A stretch of 64,000 bases of DNA from Gracilaria gracilis. Taxonomy: Eukaryota; Rhodophyta; Florideophyceae; Gracilariales; Gracilariaceae. The stretch covers positions 124,001 to 188,000 of the forward strand of contig JARGSG010000217.1 of the NCBI GenBank assembly GCA_030374805.1. Direction: 5' to 3'. This document shows positions 42,363 through 52,989 of the stretch, piece by piece (the stretch's first letter is position 1; each line of letters starts with the position of its first letter). Under the pieces are notes generated by a model that made no database searches, was not told the DNA's origin, and worked only from the letters and a program-made list of their open reading frames with translations. The position numbers were made by a program, and so were the translations under genes.

Positions 42363-44247
42363 TGTGTGTGTCGATGTTCTCGCCACACCGACTGTAGAAC
42401 CGGATACCGGGTCATTCGTACCGATTTCGCCCGAGGAGATGATACGGGAACAGCAGATGGATCTCTTTTGTATAAAGGTTAGGGCCCGTCTGAACTGTGG
42501 GTATAGGATAGCTTTCCAGGTGAATGACCAAGGCTACTTGGTGCGAACTGTTGAAATCAACCCACAAGTGGTGGTACCTCACTCCTTACAGAGTCGCGTA
42601 CTGCACTTGTCTTATTATGTGAAGTTGGGAGCCCACCCGGGAGGAAAGAAGCTTTATCTCACCTTAAGAAGGGACTAATATTGGCCCGCAATGGCGTTGG
42701 ACTGTTACGCAGTCCGCCGCTCCTGTCAGGCTTGTGCCAAGAATGATGTCAAATGAAGAAAGTACTCGAAGGAGTTAACGTTGTTTCCCGCACGGGCACC
42801 GCTGGAGTTCGTCGCCATTGACATTCTTGGAGAATTGATTAAGACCTCCCGAGGGAATCGGTACCTACTGGTAATCACCGACAGGTTCCCTAAATTGGTC
42901 AGAACAGTGCCGCTCAAACGGATAACAGCAGCCGCTGTGGCTCAAGCGTTTGTTACCTACTGGGTCTTTGTGTATGGCCCACCGGTACAGTTACTTCCCG
43001 ATATCGGCTCTCAATTCACCTCGAAGTTCTTTCAAGATGTGTGTAGGATCCTGGATATTAGGAATTTATTCACTACGACTTATCATCCCCAAGCAAACGG
43101 ACAAGTAGAGAGATTTGATCGAACCATCCTTGGTGCTTTAAGATCCTATGCGGCATATCATTCCAAGACGTGGGATCAGTTAACGGACGCTATTACGTAT
43201 GCGTACAACACCCAGGTTCATCGTGTAACGGGACTTTCACCATTTGAGCTGGTACTGTCGAGGAGACCACCTCCTCTAGCCATTGAGGCGCAGCCAACTC
43301 TGGATACGTTCCCATCATTGGGCTTGTACCGCGATGCGTGGAAGAAATGGCTTACCAAGCTGGTACCTGCAGCACGTGCCTCAATGGACAGGGCTGACCT
43401 CGCCTACAAGCGCAACTTCGATAACCGAATTCGGAGACCGTTACCTAACTTACAGGTAGGAGATTATGTGTTCCTTTGTAAGGAGTATTACAACCCGGAG
43501 AACGAACGCCACCACAAGTTATCGCCGATTGCGGACGGACACTTCAAGGTTATTTCCATGTCTGGAGACACCGTCGTGCTGGAAAATAATAACCAACACG
43601 AACGGATATCACGCGATCGCGTCTACAGGGCACCGAGCCTACTCCAAGAATTGGTAACGCTACCGGAAACCGGAACTAGAGTACCTGCAACACAGGAAGG
43701 AACGGAATCAAACGAGGACAGCGCGAACCGCCCTTCAATTCTTACGCACCAAGAACGGGGCTTATCGGACCTACCTGAGGTATCAGAACTAGTGAAGGAT
43801 AGCCCAACCTCTCGAGCTACGCCTAAGCACTCAACTCGAGTTCGACTCCCGGCTACGGTAGTATCAGCTGCCGTATCGCACCCTAAAGAGGGGGAGGACT
43901 CACGTAAACGCACTCAGGCTGCTCCGGCATCTGCTGGATTGGCTGACGTGCTTGAGCTCTCAAAGAGACAAGAGCCCGGATCGGGAGTATCACCGCTAAC
44001 GCACACGCGTGTGGTATCCTCGGTCGAGGCGAATGTCAGTAATGAAGACGAAGTTACCCCTGTGGAGAAGACCACTGTTAGTGATGAGAACCTTCGTGGG
44101 CAAGCGTCCAAGTCGTTGGCTACCCCTACGCCTCGCTCGCAAGAAGCGCAGAAGGCAAGACGTACCGAAAAGACGGTCCCCGCCGACCCGTTAATGTTTC
44201 AGCGCGGCGATGAGTCCCATGGGAAGAACCTACAGCAAATGTTGTGA
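42319..44247 (+). pseudogene. Integrase of element 2 and Pro/Ser-rich tail
   Basis: The zinc-binding N-terminus is at 42319-42678 (KLGAHPGGKKLYLTLRRD then TAA), with CQACAKND just beyond. The catalytic core starts at 42781: AIDILGELI, LLPDIGSQF and NGQVERFDRT retain D, D and E. The C-terminal domain has VGDYVFLCKEYYNP and HKLSPIADGHFKV. A long low-complexity tail containing PKEGED runs to 44247. The core could fold, but it is separated from the rest of pol by stops. Confidence 0.86.
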
Positions 44248-44743
44248 AGCGGAGGATCCTTGTGGATAAGGTCGTGGAGCCTGATTCAGGAAGGGAAGTT
44301 CAGGGAAAGCATCGGAGAAGCCTCCTCAGAAGCATCGTGTAGCGCAGAAGCCCTCAGTAGGACAGCGCCGTGCACGGGAAATACCCACTCAGGGTACAAC
44401 GCCACCGGATTGGCTGGCACTCTGCCACGTGAAGTAGTGCAAACTATTCCGATTGGTCGGCCCTTGTAAAGTGCACGCGCACGCAACGCAATACAGCGCC
44501 GTGGCCTGGCCAATCCGCCGCCCCGCGTAGGGAGTTTGCAACGCAGTATCTCCGTCGTAATGGCTCTCCCGCGTCGAGAATCAACTTCGCCTGGATCAGG
44601 AACGTCATCGTTAGTTAAATTTGATGCTCGCTTGGAAAAGAGGTTAGTTCACCGGACTCTGGAAGTGCAGATCTTTCACCAGAAGCCACTTTCGTGAAGA
44701 TTGCCAGCCGGAAACGGAAGTTAGCCATAACCCGTCGTGACGG

Positions 44744-45091
44744 TTGGCGCTCTCGTCAACGAGACACTGCCACCTCAACGAAGCCGGAAACCCGTGGTTA
44801 ATTGCGTGTACCCGCTCGGGTTACGTAGAGAAGCAAAGCCCAATGTCGGGAACAACCAAAGAAACCGAAGACGTCGGGGTATACCCACAGGATTTCGTGT
44901 TCGATCGTATCGTGAAGCACGATGTTGCCCAGGACGAAAAAGTAATCTATCGCGTCCGTTGGTACGGCTATTTCCCAGAGCAGGACACTTGGGATCCAAT
45001 TGAGCATCTTCCGAGGTCGAAGATCATCGTTTATCACCGAAGAACCCGGTCCGAATTACCCCCAACTCTGGGGAATGCCCAACTGGGATAG
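44744..45091 (+). pseudogene. Chromodomain of element 2
   Basis: VFDRIVKHDVAQDEKV, YRVRWYGYFPEQDTWDP and IEHLPRSKIIVYHRR form a complete chromodomain with intact aromatic residues. It lies downstream of a stop-containing linker (44248-44743) after the integrase. Places element 2 among chromoviruses. Confidence 0.85.
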
Positions 45092-45519
45092 AACCGTCAC
45101 CGAAATCTGGTAAAAATGGTGTGCCGCTACGCGGTGGGTTGCGAGGGGCTCTAAGAAGAGAAGAAAAGACCCCAACAAGGTTCACCTTATGTACAGTATG
45201 AACAAAGAAAGAACGCACCGAATCGTCGGTTCATGGCCGTATAACGGAACTAAGAAGTAAGAAGTAATGAAGTATCTAGAAAGATGTTGCCACGAATGGA
45301 AATGAAGTGCATCCTGGTTAGGAAATGAAGAAGGAAGGAGAAGGAAGTATGAAAGAAGCTCGAACACGAGAAAGATCCTCAGGAGGAGAGAAGTATTGCC
45401 AAGCTGTGGCCTAATTGGGTTATTCGTATCCGAGCGACAGAACTACACATCCTCAGGCACCCTGCCCAGACTACTGGTAACCAGCGTGGCTTCCGGGAGC
45501 CGGCGTCGCAATACCCCGA
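45092..45519. other. Spacer between chromodomain and antisense ORF of element 2
   Basis: Purine-rich on the plus strand and without a supported ORF. The corresponding spacer is shorter in element 1. Confidence 0.45.
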
Positions 45520-47192
45520 CCCGCGGGAGCTTGAGTGCCCTCCGCAGGGACCTGGGCCGCGTCAGCGCCCCCACAGATCGTAGTACGCGAAGGTCTCCGA
45601 GCGGGTGGATATTCTTCCCGGTGATCGGTCGTTGCCGCGAGGCCCACCTTCTGGCTTCCAGTGCACCGGAATCCGGTCCCAGTCGACGGCCTTGATGAAG
45701 CGTAGGAGCAGGTGAACCTCTTCCTAGTCGGTATCGGACCCCAACGGTATAGACAGATCCTGTCGCCAGATAATCCATCGGAGCATCGGAGGGAGATACG
45801 AGAGACGGTAATGATCGTACGTATCCCACAGAAGATGTACCACCACGCGGGCACCCCACTCCGCCGCAAAGAGCGTCCAGTACCGAGAGCAGAGATCGTT
45901 CATCATTCTACAGCCTACATAGTAGAGGCACGGAGGAAGTTCGCCGTAGCACCCTCGCGGGACCTCGACATTCGGCCACCAGCTGGGAAGCGCAGCGTAT
46001 CGCTCCGGCAGGGAGTTGTAGAGCAATCTCTCAGCCTTCAAGTGTAGATACGGAATCAAGAACCCTCGACGGGACCGCAAGCTTCGCTCAAGCCGCACAC
46101 GGCGCTCAAAGCTCTATAAGAGATCATTGGATGATCGCCGAAGATATCAAAATTCCACCAGAAGAAGAAGACGACTCCAGAGAAGAAAACCATCGACAAC
46201 GTTCGGCATATAAGCCTTAAGGGGAAATTCGTTGAACTCCGCTAATGCGTACCCGTAGGACCTCTCGCAGAACGTTCGGAAGGGTGACACGTCAAAGTCG
46301 AACCGCAACGGTACCAAGTGATCCGATCGAACACTGCTAGCTTCTTTATAGGCATCAAAAGCCCACAGTGCCCTAGTGCGACTAAGAGAATCACTGCCCG
46401 CACAGAACAGGTGCAGGGGATCGACCGCCACACGGAGACGCCAGTTTTTGAACCGAACTACTTCGCGATGGAGCCCACCTGGGAGGTAATCGTTCTCAGT
46501 ATAAGAGTCAATAAGAGCCTCGTTGGCTACGGCCGTCGGATGGAACCAAGGTGCACGGCAATACACCTCGCCATGCTGCCGGGGCCTTCTGAAACGGAGA
46601 CTTTCCAAGCTGATCCAGCCCCTGGCATTGACCGTTAACGGCATCGCTTGCTCGAAGTTTCACGCCGCTGCATCGACATCGGGAGCCTGAGGAGGCACTG
46701 GGGGGTCGTAGCCTTGCGAGGATTGTCCAGGTTGAGCGCCCTGCTGGGAAAATAGCCAGGAGGTTGGTAACCAGATGGATGGTACTGCGGCTGTGCGTGA
46801 GAGCCTCCCTGGAGGAGGGGCATCGAGTTGAACGCGCCGAAGTATCCGTACAAGCTTGCCATTGGGTAAGGAGACTGCTGATACCCCGAGGGTTGATGAG
46901 ATGGCACCATAGCTTGGGACGAATGGAATTGAGATGACGCCTGCGGAGGAGGTTGTTGAAAGCCTAAGTAGGAAAGGTTCTCGAAGGGAGCAGCACTCGA
47001 CGAAGCCGCCTGTGAGGCACTTGAGAAAGAGTTCCCCGGAAGGGGATTAGTAGCGAAAGGGTTCATGCCTGCTGTAGAAGGGAAGGTTGGAGATGACGTT
47101 TGTTGCCGCAAAATCAAAGGAGAGTGATGTTGTGTACCACGCGTTGGTTCAGGAAGCAGCGAAGTTATTGCCGAAGTCTCGGATTCCGCCAT
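45520..47192 (-). pseudogene. Antisense ORF (aORF) of element 2, frameshifted
   Basis: ATG 47192 lies 81 bp inside the 3' LTR on the strand opposite to gag-pol. The N-terminus is Ser/Gln/Pro/Tyr-rich (GYQQSPYPMASLYGYFG). After a frameshift near 46650 it reads CRAPWFHPTAV, YLPGGLHREV, WRLRVAVDP, FDVSPFRTF, and after stops near 46147 and 46108 RRGFLIPY, LPSWWPNVEVPRGCYGELPP and DLSIPLGSDTD. The order and spacing match the aORF of element 1, with clearly lower identity than gag or pol show. Function unknown. Confidence 0.8.
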
Positions 47193-47258
47193 TCTGAGGA
47201 TCAGTATTTACGTACCGGTCACCGGCGCCTTCCCGCGGACCAAAGCGCGAACCCTTGG

Positions 47259-47273
47259 CTAAGGAGGGGGATA
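47259..47273 (+). other. Polypurine tract of element 2
   Basis: CTAAGGAGGGGGATA abuts the 3' LTR and is identical to that of element 1. Confidence 0.85.
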
Positions 47274-48251
47274 TGTGGAGCAATGGCGATCCGATGTCGG
47301 TACAATGCAGTTACTCATAATAAAGCTCTACTCATTGAGCTCTGACGTGTCAGACTATGAATATGGACCCCGTTTTGGGGTGGAATTGGAAATATTGTTG
47401 GAAACGTACCTTGTCAGGTGAATTTGGGATAGAACATATAAAATAGGTGTACAGTAGGGCCGTGTGGCATATTTGTCCAAATATTTGGCGTCACACCCGC
47501 TGAGTAGATTATTTGGCACTCTGACACTGGGGTTTCCACGTGTAGAGCCCTCGTGGGAGTGAGCAGCCCTAGATACAGTAGATAGTATATATGCTCGGGT
47601 GGTCTCGCCCTGGAGCCACTAAGTAAAACCCAACTAAGTCGCGTCTTCTTCCCGAAGGCCGGGCTATGGTTGTTACTGCCTACGTAGGTTCATGACTCCC
47701 CTAAGGAGAGTAACCACGACTTGTCTCGGTACAATCACCCCTCAGGGTCTCTAAGGAAGTTCTTTACTACCAGTTGCTGGCTTGTTCCGCTAACTACCCC
47801 AGTATCAGGTTGTATTTGTTGTCGTTCACTGAGGTACCAGATCGTTATTTGGTTTATCGTTTTCCTGGTGAAGGCCTCGCTTCCGCCTCTGTATAGAGTT
47901 ATATTTGGACGCTCGTGTGTGTGTTTCTCGTTCAGCTATCGGCCCTGTTTTCGCCGTTGGCACGGGCCGTAGCTTCGCTCGGGTGGTTCTCCGTAGGAGC
48001 ATTACACCGTCTTACGGCACCGTTCGCTCCACTTCTGGACTCTTTCTCTCGTGACCCGTCGTCGGTTATTCCTCTCTAGGCTCACGCTCTTCTTTACATC
48101 TGCAGGTTATTCCAGTACCATCTCCGGTTTACACCCGGGTGCCCCGCGGCACGCGCACGGGCAGAGGGCTCTACTTCTGAGTTCGCCCTTTTGTGGGAGC
48201 AGGACTCGGACATCCTGGTGGGTATGTATCCTCTATGGGGTTTGGTATACA
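47274..48251 (+). repeat. 3' LTR of element 2 (unbroken)
   Basis: 978 bp, TGTGGAGC to GGTATACA. It serves as reference for the split 5' LTR. Confidence 0.94.
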
Positions 48252-49060
48252 GTTTTCCTGCATTAAAACAACTTATTTTATCCCTCTGAGACAAGTAAAA
48301 TAAGTACAAATCTAAAAGCTTACATGGTCGATATGCAAAAAACATTTACTTTCTCTTTCTTCTCTTTGAGGCCCTACTTTGCAGTATCTAAGGCTCCCAT
48401 TGTTTTCCTACGAGATGAGTAATGGCCTACGAACGTCTTTTTCATCACTATTAAAGTTATCACTGCAGCGTTTGGCATTTATATTAATGTTTCCCCACGC
48501 TTCAATGGCTCTCTTCTCTTCTACACTCACTGCGTTCACTCGTTTGATTAAATTTGAAACATATCTCTTTCTTGTCAGATTTTTGGTTGAATGAAAATAT
48601 TTAAAGCAACTTAAGTGTGCATTTCTTATGACTCTTTTTCAACTGGGCTTATGCGTACCCAGTCCACTTGCTCCTATTCGGTCATTGATATAGTCTATAG
48701 TAGACTTGGCGTTGTAGCCTCGGTAGGATGCAGATATTTCGCCAACCATAAAAGGAACAAAAGCTGCAGTAGGTTTTTTTGAAAAAGATAAACGAGGCTT
48801 TCCCATACATCTATTACCTTTTCCCCTGGTCTGGAATAATGACTGGCAAAAAACACGGGGTTAAGATCAGAACATAAAGCATTATTAACTGGCGCCATGG
48901 CCTTCAGAAAATTTTTGACGTGGAAGATTGCTAATTGCAATGTAGTACAATGAGACCTCAATGGGTTGGTGCGACGTGAGCCTACTGGTGCGCCTTGCGG
49001 GCTGCACTGTACCCAATTGGTATTCTGTATTTTATAATTTCTAATTTCTAATTTATAGTC
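48252..49060. other. Flanking non-coding DNA (starts with TSD GTTTT 48252-48256)
   Basis: AT-rich and without a recognised ORF; the minus-strand ORF at 48695-48961 is not protein-like enough to support. Confidence 0.45.
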
Positions 49061-49081
49061 TAGGATAGTTTAGCATTGCTG

Positions 49082-49120
49082 GCCCATGACAGTAGGTCAT
49101 GGGCGCAGCCGATGACGTCA
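49082..49120. other. Hairpin and CRE-like palindrome near the third aORF
   Basis: GCCCATGAC/AGTAG/GTCATGGGC forms a 9-bp-arm hairpin (49082-49104). The perfect palindrome TGACGTCA, a classic bZIP site, follows at 49113-49120. A TATATA motif lies near 49156. Together they could be part of an LTR promoter (inference). Confidence 0.4.
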
Positions 49121-49451
49121 TGCTCGCATAGGAGATCGGCTTCGGTGCACCTTGTATATATTGTGGTGCACCTCGCCTTCCCTCTTGGGTATTGTAAAGT
49201 CAGGCACCATTAGGGCAGTAACTATACCATCTTGGTCACTTGCTACTCTATTACTATTCAGGTTTTACCGCGCGTCGATGTCTACTACCGTACACCTATT
49301 GGTTTAGACTAGTTGCCCCGCCGTTTGCCCCTTCGGGTTTCAGGTGCCCTACTACCATATTGGTTGTGTGTTTTTCCCCTTTAGGTTGAGCCCTCGCGCG
49401 CTCCCTCTACCAGGCGGACTCCACACCTTATCGGTATTTGAACTCCCAACG

Positions 49452-50360
49452 ATGGTCATCAAACTCTTCTCCGAAGTCTTCTCCATCTCGCCTCGCAAAA
49501 AGCAAGTCACTACTACTCGAAAGTGCAAACCTCGCTCCAGCGACGGCCATTTTTGTTCATCGCAGTCTGCTTCTCGCTTCTGCGGCCCTTCTACCATCCT
49601 TCCTGCCATTTATAGAGTGCCTCGCGCGATGAGCGGTCATCCTCCGAACTCGAGATACTTCTCCAGATTTCGTTCCATACCATCTCCGCAAAGCGACAAT
49701 GCTTTTGGGGCATCCCAGGGCGACAACGCCAGTGACGTGCATTTTCTCCCTCCGGGGCAGCAGCCTCATGGTCACATCATGCATGAAATGTCGTGGCCTT
49801 TCTACGACGCGATAGTTGGACAGAACCTTCGTGTCCACGTGCATCTCTTCCGGACTGCTCTGTGATTTCATCCCACAGCCGTTTTCAACGAGAAGCTCAT
49901 AGCGTCTTATGCTGACGCTACTGATCGCCTTCCTGGAGATCTTTCGGCAATGGTCACCACTTCGTGTGATTGGCGTCGACGGGTAGCCGTTTCTCCTCAC
50001 GCAGTTTTGCGGCGTTCTGGCGAATCGCTGGCTTCCGCTCAGGCGGCGTTCGCTCGCTTGGGATATGCGCGGCAGGGGCAGGCGAACTTCGAGTTCCCCA
50101 TTCCTGATTTCATCAGCTTCGATCTCCGGTTGTACCGTACATAAGGCGAGGTTTTGTACTGCACCCGCTTGGCGGTTATTGAGACTTACTCCTGGAGCGG
50201 CCGTCCTGGCGTACGCCATGAGGCCGTGTGGTCGATTCATCCAATCTGTGGAGATACTCAAACGCTCCGGTGGAACAATCTGGTGCCAGACATTGTGCTG
50301 CACCTTTGTGCAGCACAAACGGCTAGACCAGTTCAGCTGAACGTTCCAAACGGGCTGTGA
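49452..50360 (+). pseudogene. Third antisense-ORF homologue, isolated relic
   Basis: From ATG 49452 a Ser/Arg-rich segment leads to DAIVGQNLRVHVHLFRTAL, then TGA (49863-49865) and FHPTAV, DRLPGDLS, CDWRRRVAVSPHAVL, ISFDLRLYRT, then TAA, YCTRLAVIETYSW and stop TGA near 50358-50360. It lines up with the aORFs of elements 1 and 2 across both stops. The polypurine-like TTTTTCCCCTTTAGG at ~49373-49387 suggests an LTR end just to the left, as in element 1. No gag or pol sequence follows, so only this end of the element remains. Confidence 0.72.
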
Positions 50361-50489
50361 AAAGGCACACAAAATACAAGAGTTTCTATATTTGTGTGAC
50401 TTAGTAGCTGGAAGCCGGCACTAGATAAGTAGACACTACTGACAATAAACTAGGCTGAGTTGAACCTTTGTTCAACCTTCGTGACTAAT

Positions 50490-50513
50490 TCGGTGTTATC
50501 GGAATGCTAGTTT
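50490..50513 (+). repeat. Left terminal inverted repeat
   Basis: TCGGTGTTATCGG-AATGCTAGTTT; reverse complement of 63497-63520 with two mismatches. Further TGCTAGTTT motifs lie at 50613-50621 and 50656-50664, and inverted at 50676-50684. Confidence 0.75.
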
Positions 50514-51031
50514 GGCGGTCAACAATGACCGAATGAAAACGAACGAAAAACCGGTGAATTTATCCAAATTTGGAAGTGATAATTTCCGAAAATATTTCCA
50601 GCTTTCCACTTGTGCTAGTTTTTTTCGAAAAATTATTCCAAATTGTTTCCAGCTTTGCTAGTTTGGATGCAAGGGAAACTAGCATACTTCTTTCGTTTAT
50701 GGTAGTTTCGCAGCACAATGCAAGTGTCTTAGTGTCACCTACGTTCATGTAAACGGGGCGAATAACGAGATAGACACTTAGACAGAAATTTAAATAGCTG
50801 TTTATCGAAGAGGAATAGGAGTATACAAATAGATCGAATACCTTTTCAGTTTGTGGAGATCAGCTCACTAGTCAACACCTATCACATCAAGCATTCGTAT
50901 ACTAAATATATGTAACGCCTTCGAATCACGTGCAATCATCCCCATCACTCTGTCCCACCGTCCGTGCGCCATATTACGCTTCCCGCTACGTACCCCAAAT
51001 CCTCTCCAACACCCCCCCAACCTTCCCCTCC

Positions 51032-52989
51032 ATGCCCAACTGCTGCTTTGAAGGCTGCTCCTTCTTCGGCCGCACCATGTCCGCCATCCAAAGGCACCAG
51101 AAGAGTTGCCCCAATCGCCTCAACCCAAACAAGCGTTTTCTCTCCCCAGGCGGAGGCCTTCCTTACTTCCCCCCACGCATCGAGCGTCACAAGTCTACCC
51201 CCTACCTCCATACACCTCCCCCTCCCACAAACCGCCCTTCCGACAACGTCCCCATCGCAGAAGACGACTCCTACCACCACCAGCAACTCTCTCTCTCTAC
51301 TTCCACACTCAGGACGCCTACCACATCGCCACCACCCCCGTCTGCTCCATCTCCCCCTTCTCTCCTCCCAATCCTCCCCCTTTCTTCCCCCTCTTCAACA
51401 ACCCCCACCTCGAACGCATGGTCCTCTACATCTCTTTCATCGCCTCCTCCCTCGGCCTCCGAAAGGCTGACGAACTGATCTCCCTCCTCCACGACCCCAC
51501 CTTCTCCAAATCTGCCTTCCACAACGCCGTCTCTTCCGCCACCCAGTGTCTCAAACTTCAAACAGACCTCTTCAACACCGAATCAGCAACATCGGCTTCG
51601 CTCCCACCACCCTCTCCGACCCACAGCAGCTCTTCTCCACCATTACCTTCCGAAAGGACCCCATCCAGTTCCTCAAACAACAACTCGCCCTCGCACAATT
51701 CCACAACACCTTTTTCCACCCCGTCTCCCACAAAACACCTTCCGGCTCTCCCGCTTTCGCCCACCCTATGGCCTCCACCCTCGGAAAAGAAGCAGTCCCC
51801 GCCTTCAAAGCCGCAATCATGCACTCTTCCAACGACTCCTGCATCTGGCACACCCCCGACTCCACCGGTATCGACTCCTTCATCTGCTTGGTCCAAATCT
51901 ACTACGACAAGTTCTCCAGCTCCCTCAAATCGTCTTCCATCACCTCCTACCCCCTTCACATCACCCTTCGCAATTTCTCCAATGCCTTCCGTCGCAAATG
52001 CATCACCGAACACCTCACCCTTCTCGGATACTTGACAGCCTCCTTCCTCCCAACCAAACCCTCCCAAGACCACGGCTCCATTTCTCAAACCTCCTTTCAC
52101 ATCCACCGCAACAACAAAATGAAACTCATTCAGCTCGCCATCTCCAACCTCCTCGGCCCCCTATTCTCCTCCGGTCTCAACGGCTTCCCCTTCCGTGACG
52201 CCCATGGCGTTCTCCGCCACTGTCACCCAATCATCGCCAGCTACTGCGCCGACATCCACGAAGCAAAAAACATCCTCGCCATCTCCCACGGAACGCGCCC
52301 CCCAACACGCTTGTCATAGATGCACGGTCTCCCGCCCAGACCTCCCCCTACACGTTCGATCCCCTTCCCCCTGAACTCAGCACTAGACCCTCGCCTCACG
52401 CAAATCACACTCCACTCTCCCCCAACAATCACAAGACGCTCTCCTTGCTCGTAAGCCCAGAATCTCCCGCAACACAAAGAAAAAAGCCCTTGAAGCCCTA
52501 CACTTCCTCTCCCTCGCAAAGTACTCCTCCCTCTTCGAATCATACCCTCTTCTCAACATCACCACACTCATCTCCTCTTACCACATCTTCATATTCGAAC
52601 CACTCCACAACTTCCATCTCGGCGTCTCCAAGCTCATCAAGCTCGCCGCCGTCGAGAAACTACGCTCAGAAGCACTCTTCACCACCTTCGGTTCCTCCAA
52701 ATCCCGTCGCCCCTTCAACTCCATCCGCACCTCCCTCCTCAAACATTCAAACACCATCCTCTCCGCCATCGAAAGGCACTCCCCCGCAAACGGACTCCAC
52801 ATCGACTTCTCCACTTCCGACAACGGTCAAACTCTCAACGGTTTCTTCACTACCGACGGCTTGCGTGGTATGCTCGAAGCAAAAGAATACCGCGCACTCG
52901 ACCTGGTTTTCTATTTCATCGGCGCCTTCTTCGACCGATGCTGTGAAGAATTCGATTCAGCTCCCATCACTTCCGTCTTCTACAAGTAA
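51032..52989 (+). pseudogene. Plavaka/CMC-like DDE transposase, frameshifted
   Basis: ATG 51032 starts a C2HC zinc finger (CCFEGCSFFGRTMSAIQRHQKSC). Coding then moves through three frames: to about 51290, 51290-51570, 51570-52310, and 52310 to TAA 52987-52989, each shift near a C-rich run. Recognisable segments: FHNTFFHPVSH, YPLHITLRNFSNAFRRK then LLGYL (the Y-P-L-x-L-T..N....R-K motif of Plavaka transposases), a CHRC pair, and FEPLHNFHLGVSKLIK. The Pro/Ser-rich region at ~51180-51380 is a linker. Frameshifts make it non-functional as read. It could also be a related CACTA-type enzyme. Confidence 0.6.

Larger units (their letters stand above)
25087..48251 (+). mobile_element. Ty3/gypsy chromodomain retrotransposon, element 2 (host of a nested insertion)
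   Basis: LTRs are 25087-26019 plus 37454-37497 (5', split) and 47274-48251 (3'), each about 978 bp and starting TGTG/ending TACA. A 5-bp duplication GTTTT lies on both sides (25082-25086; 48252-48256). Order on the plus strand: primer-binding site 37501, gag, protease, RT, RNase H, integrase, chromodomain, then an antisense ORF, polypurine tract 47259-47273 and the 3' LTR. Every coding domain carries stops or frameshifts, so the element is inactive. Element 1 (26020-37448) is inserted within the 5' LTR. Confidence 0.93.

Noticed and set aside
51106..52035. Plus-strand ORF of 309 codons rich in Pro/Ser as an independent gene
   Set aside because: Only its middle (about 51290-51570) is protein-like and is the continuation of the frameshifted transposase; the rest is out of frame.
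52340..52370. GTTCGATCC as a possible tRNA T-arm
   Set aside because: No matching acceptor stem or anticodon arm upstream; it lies within the transposase pseudogene. No other T-arm-like site in the window could be folded into a tRNA either.
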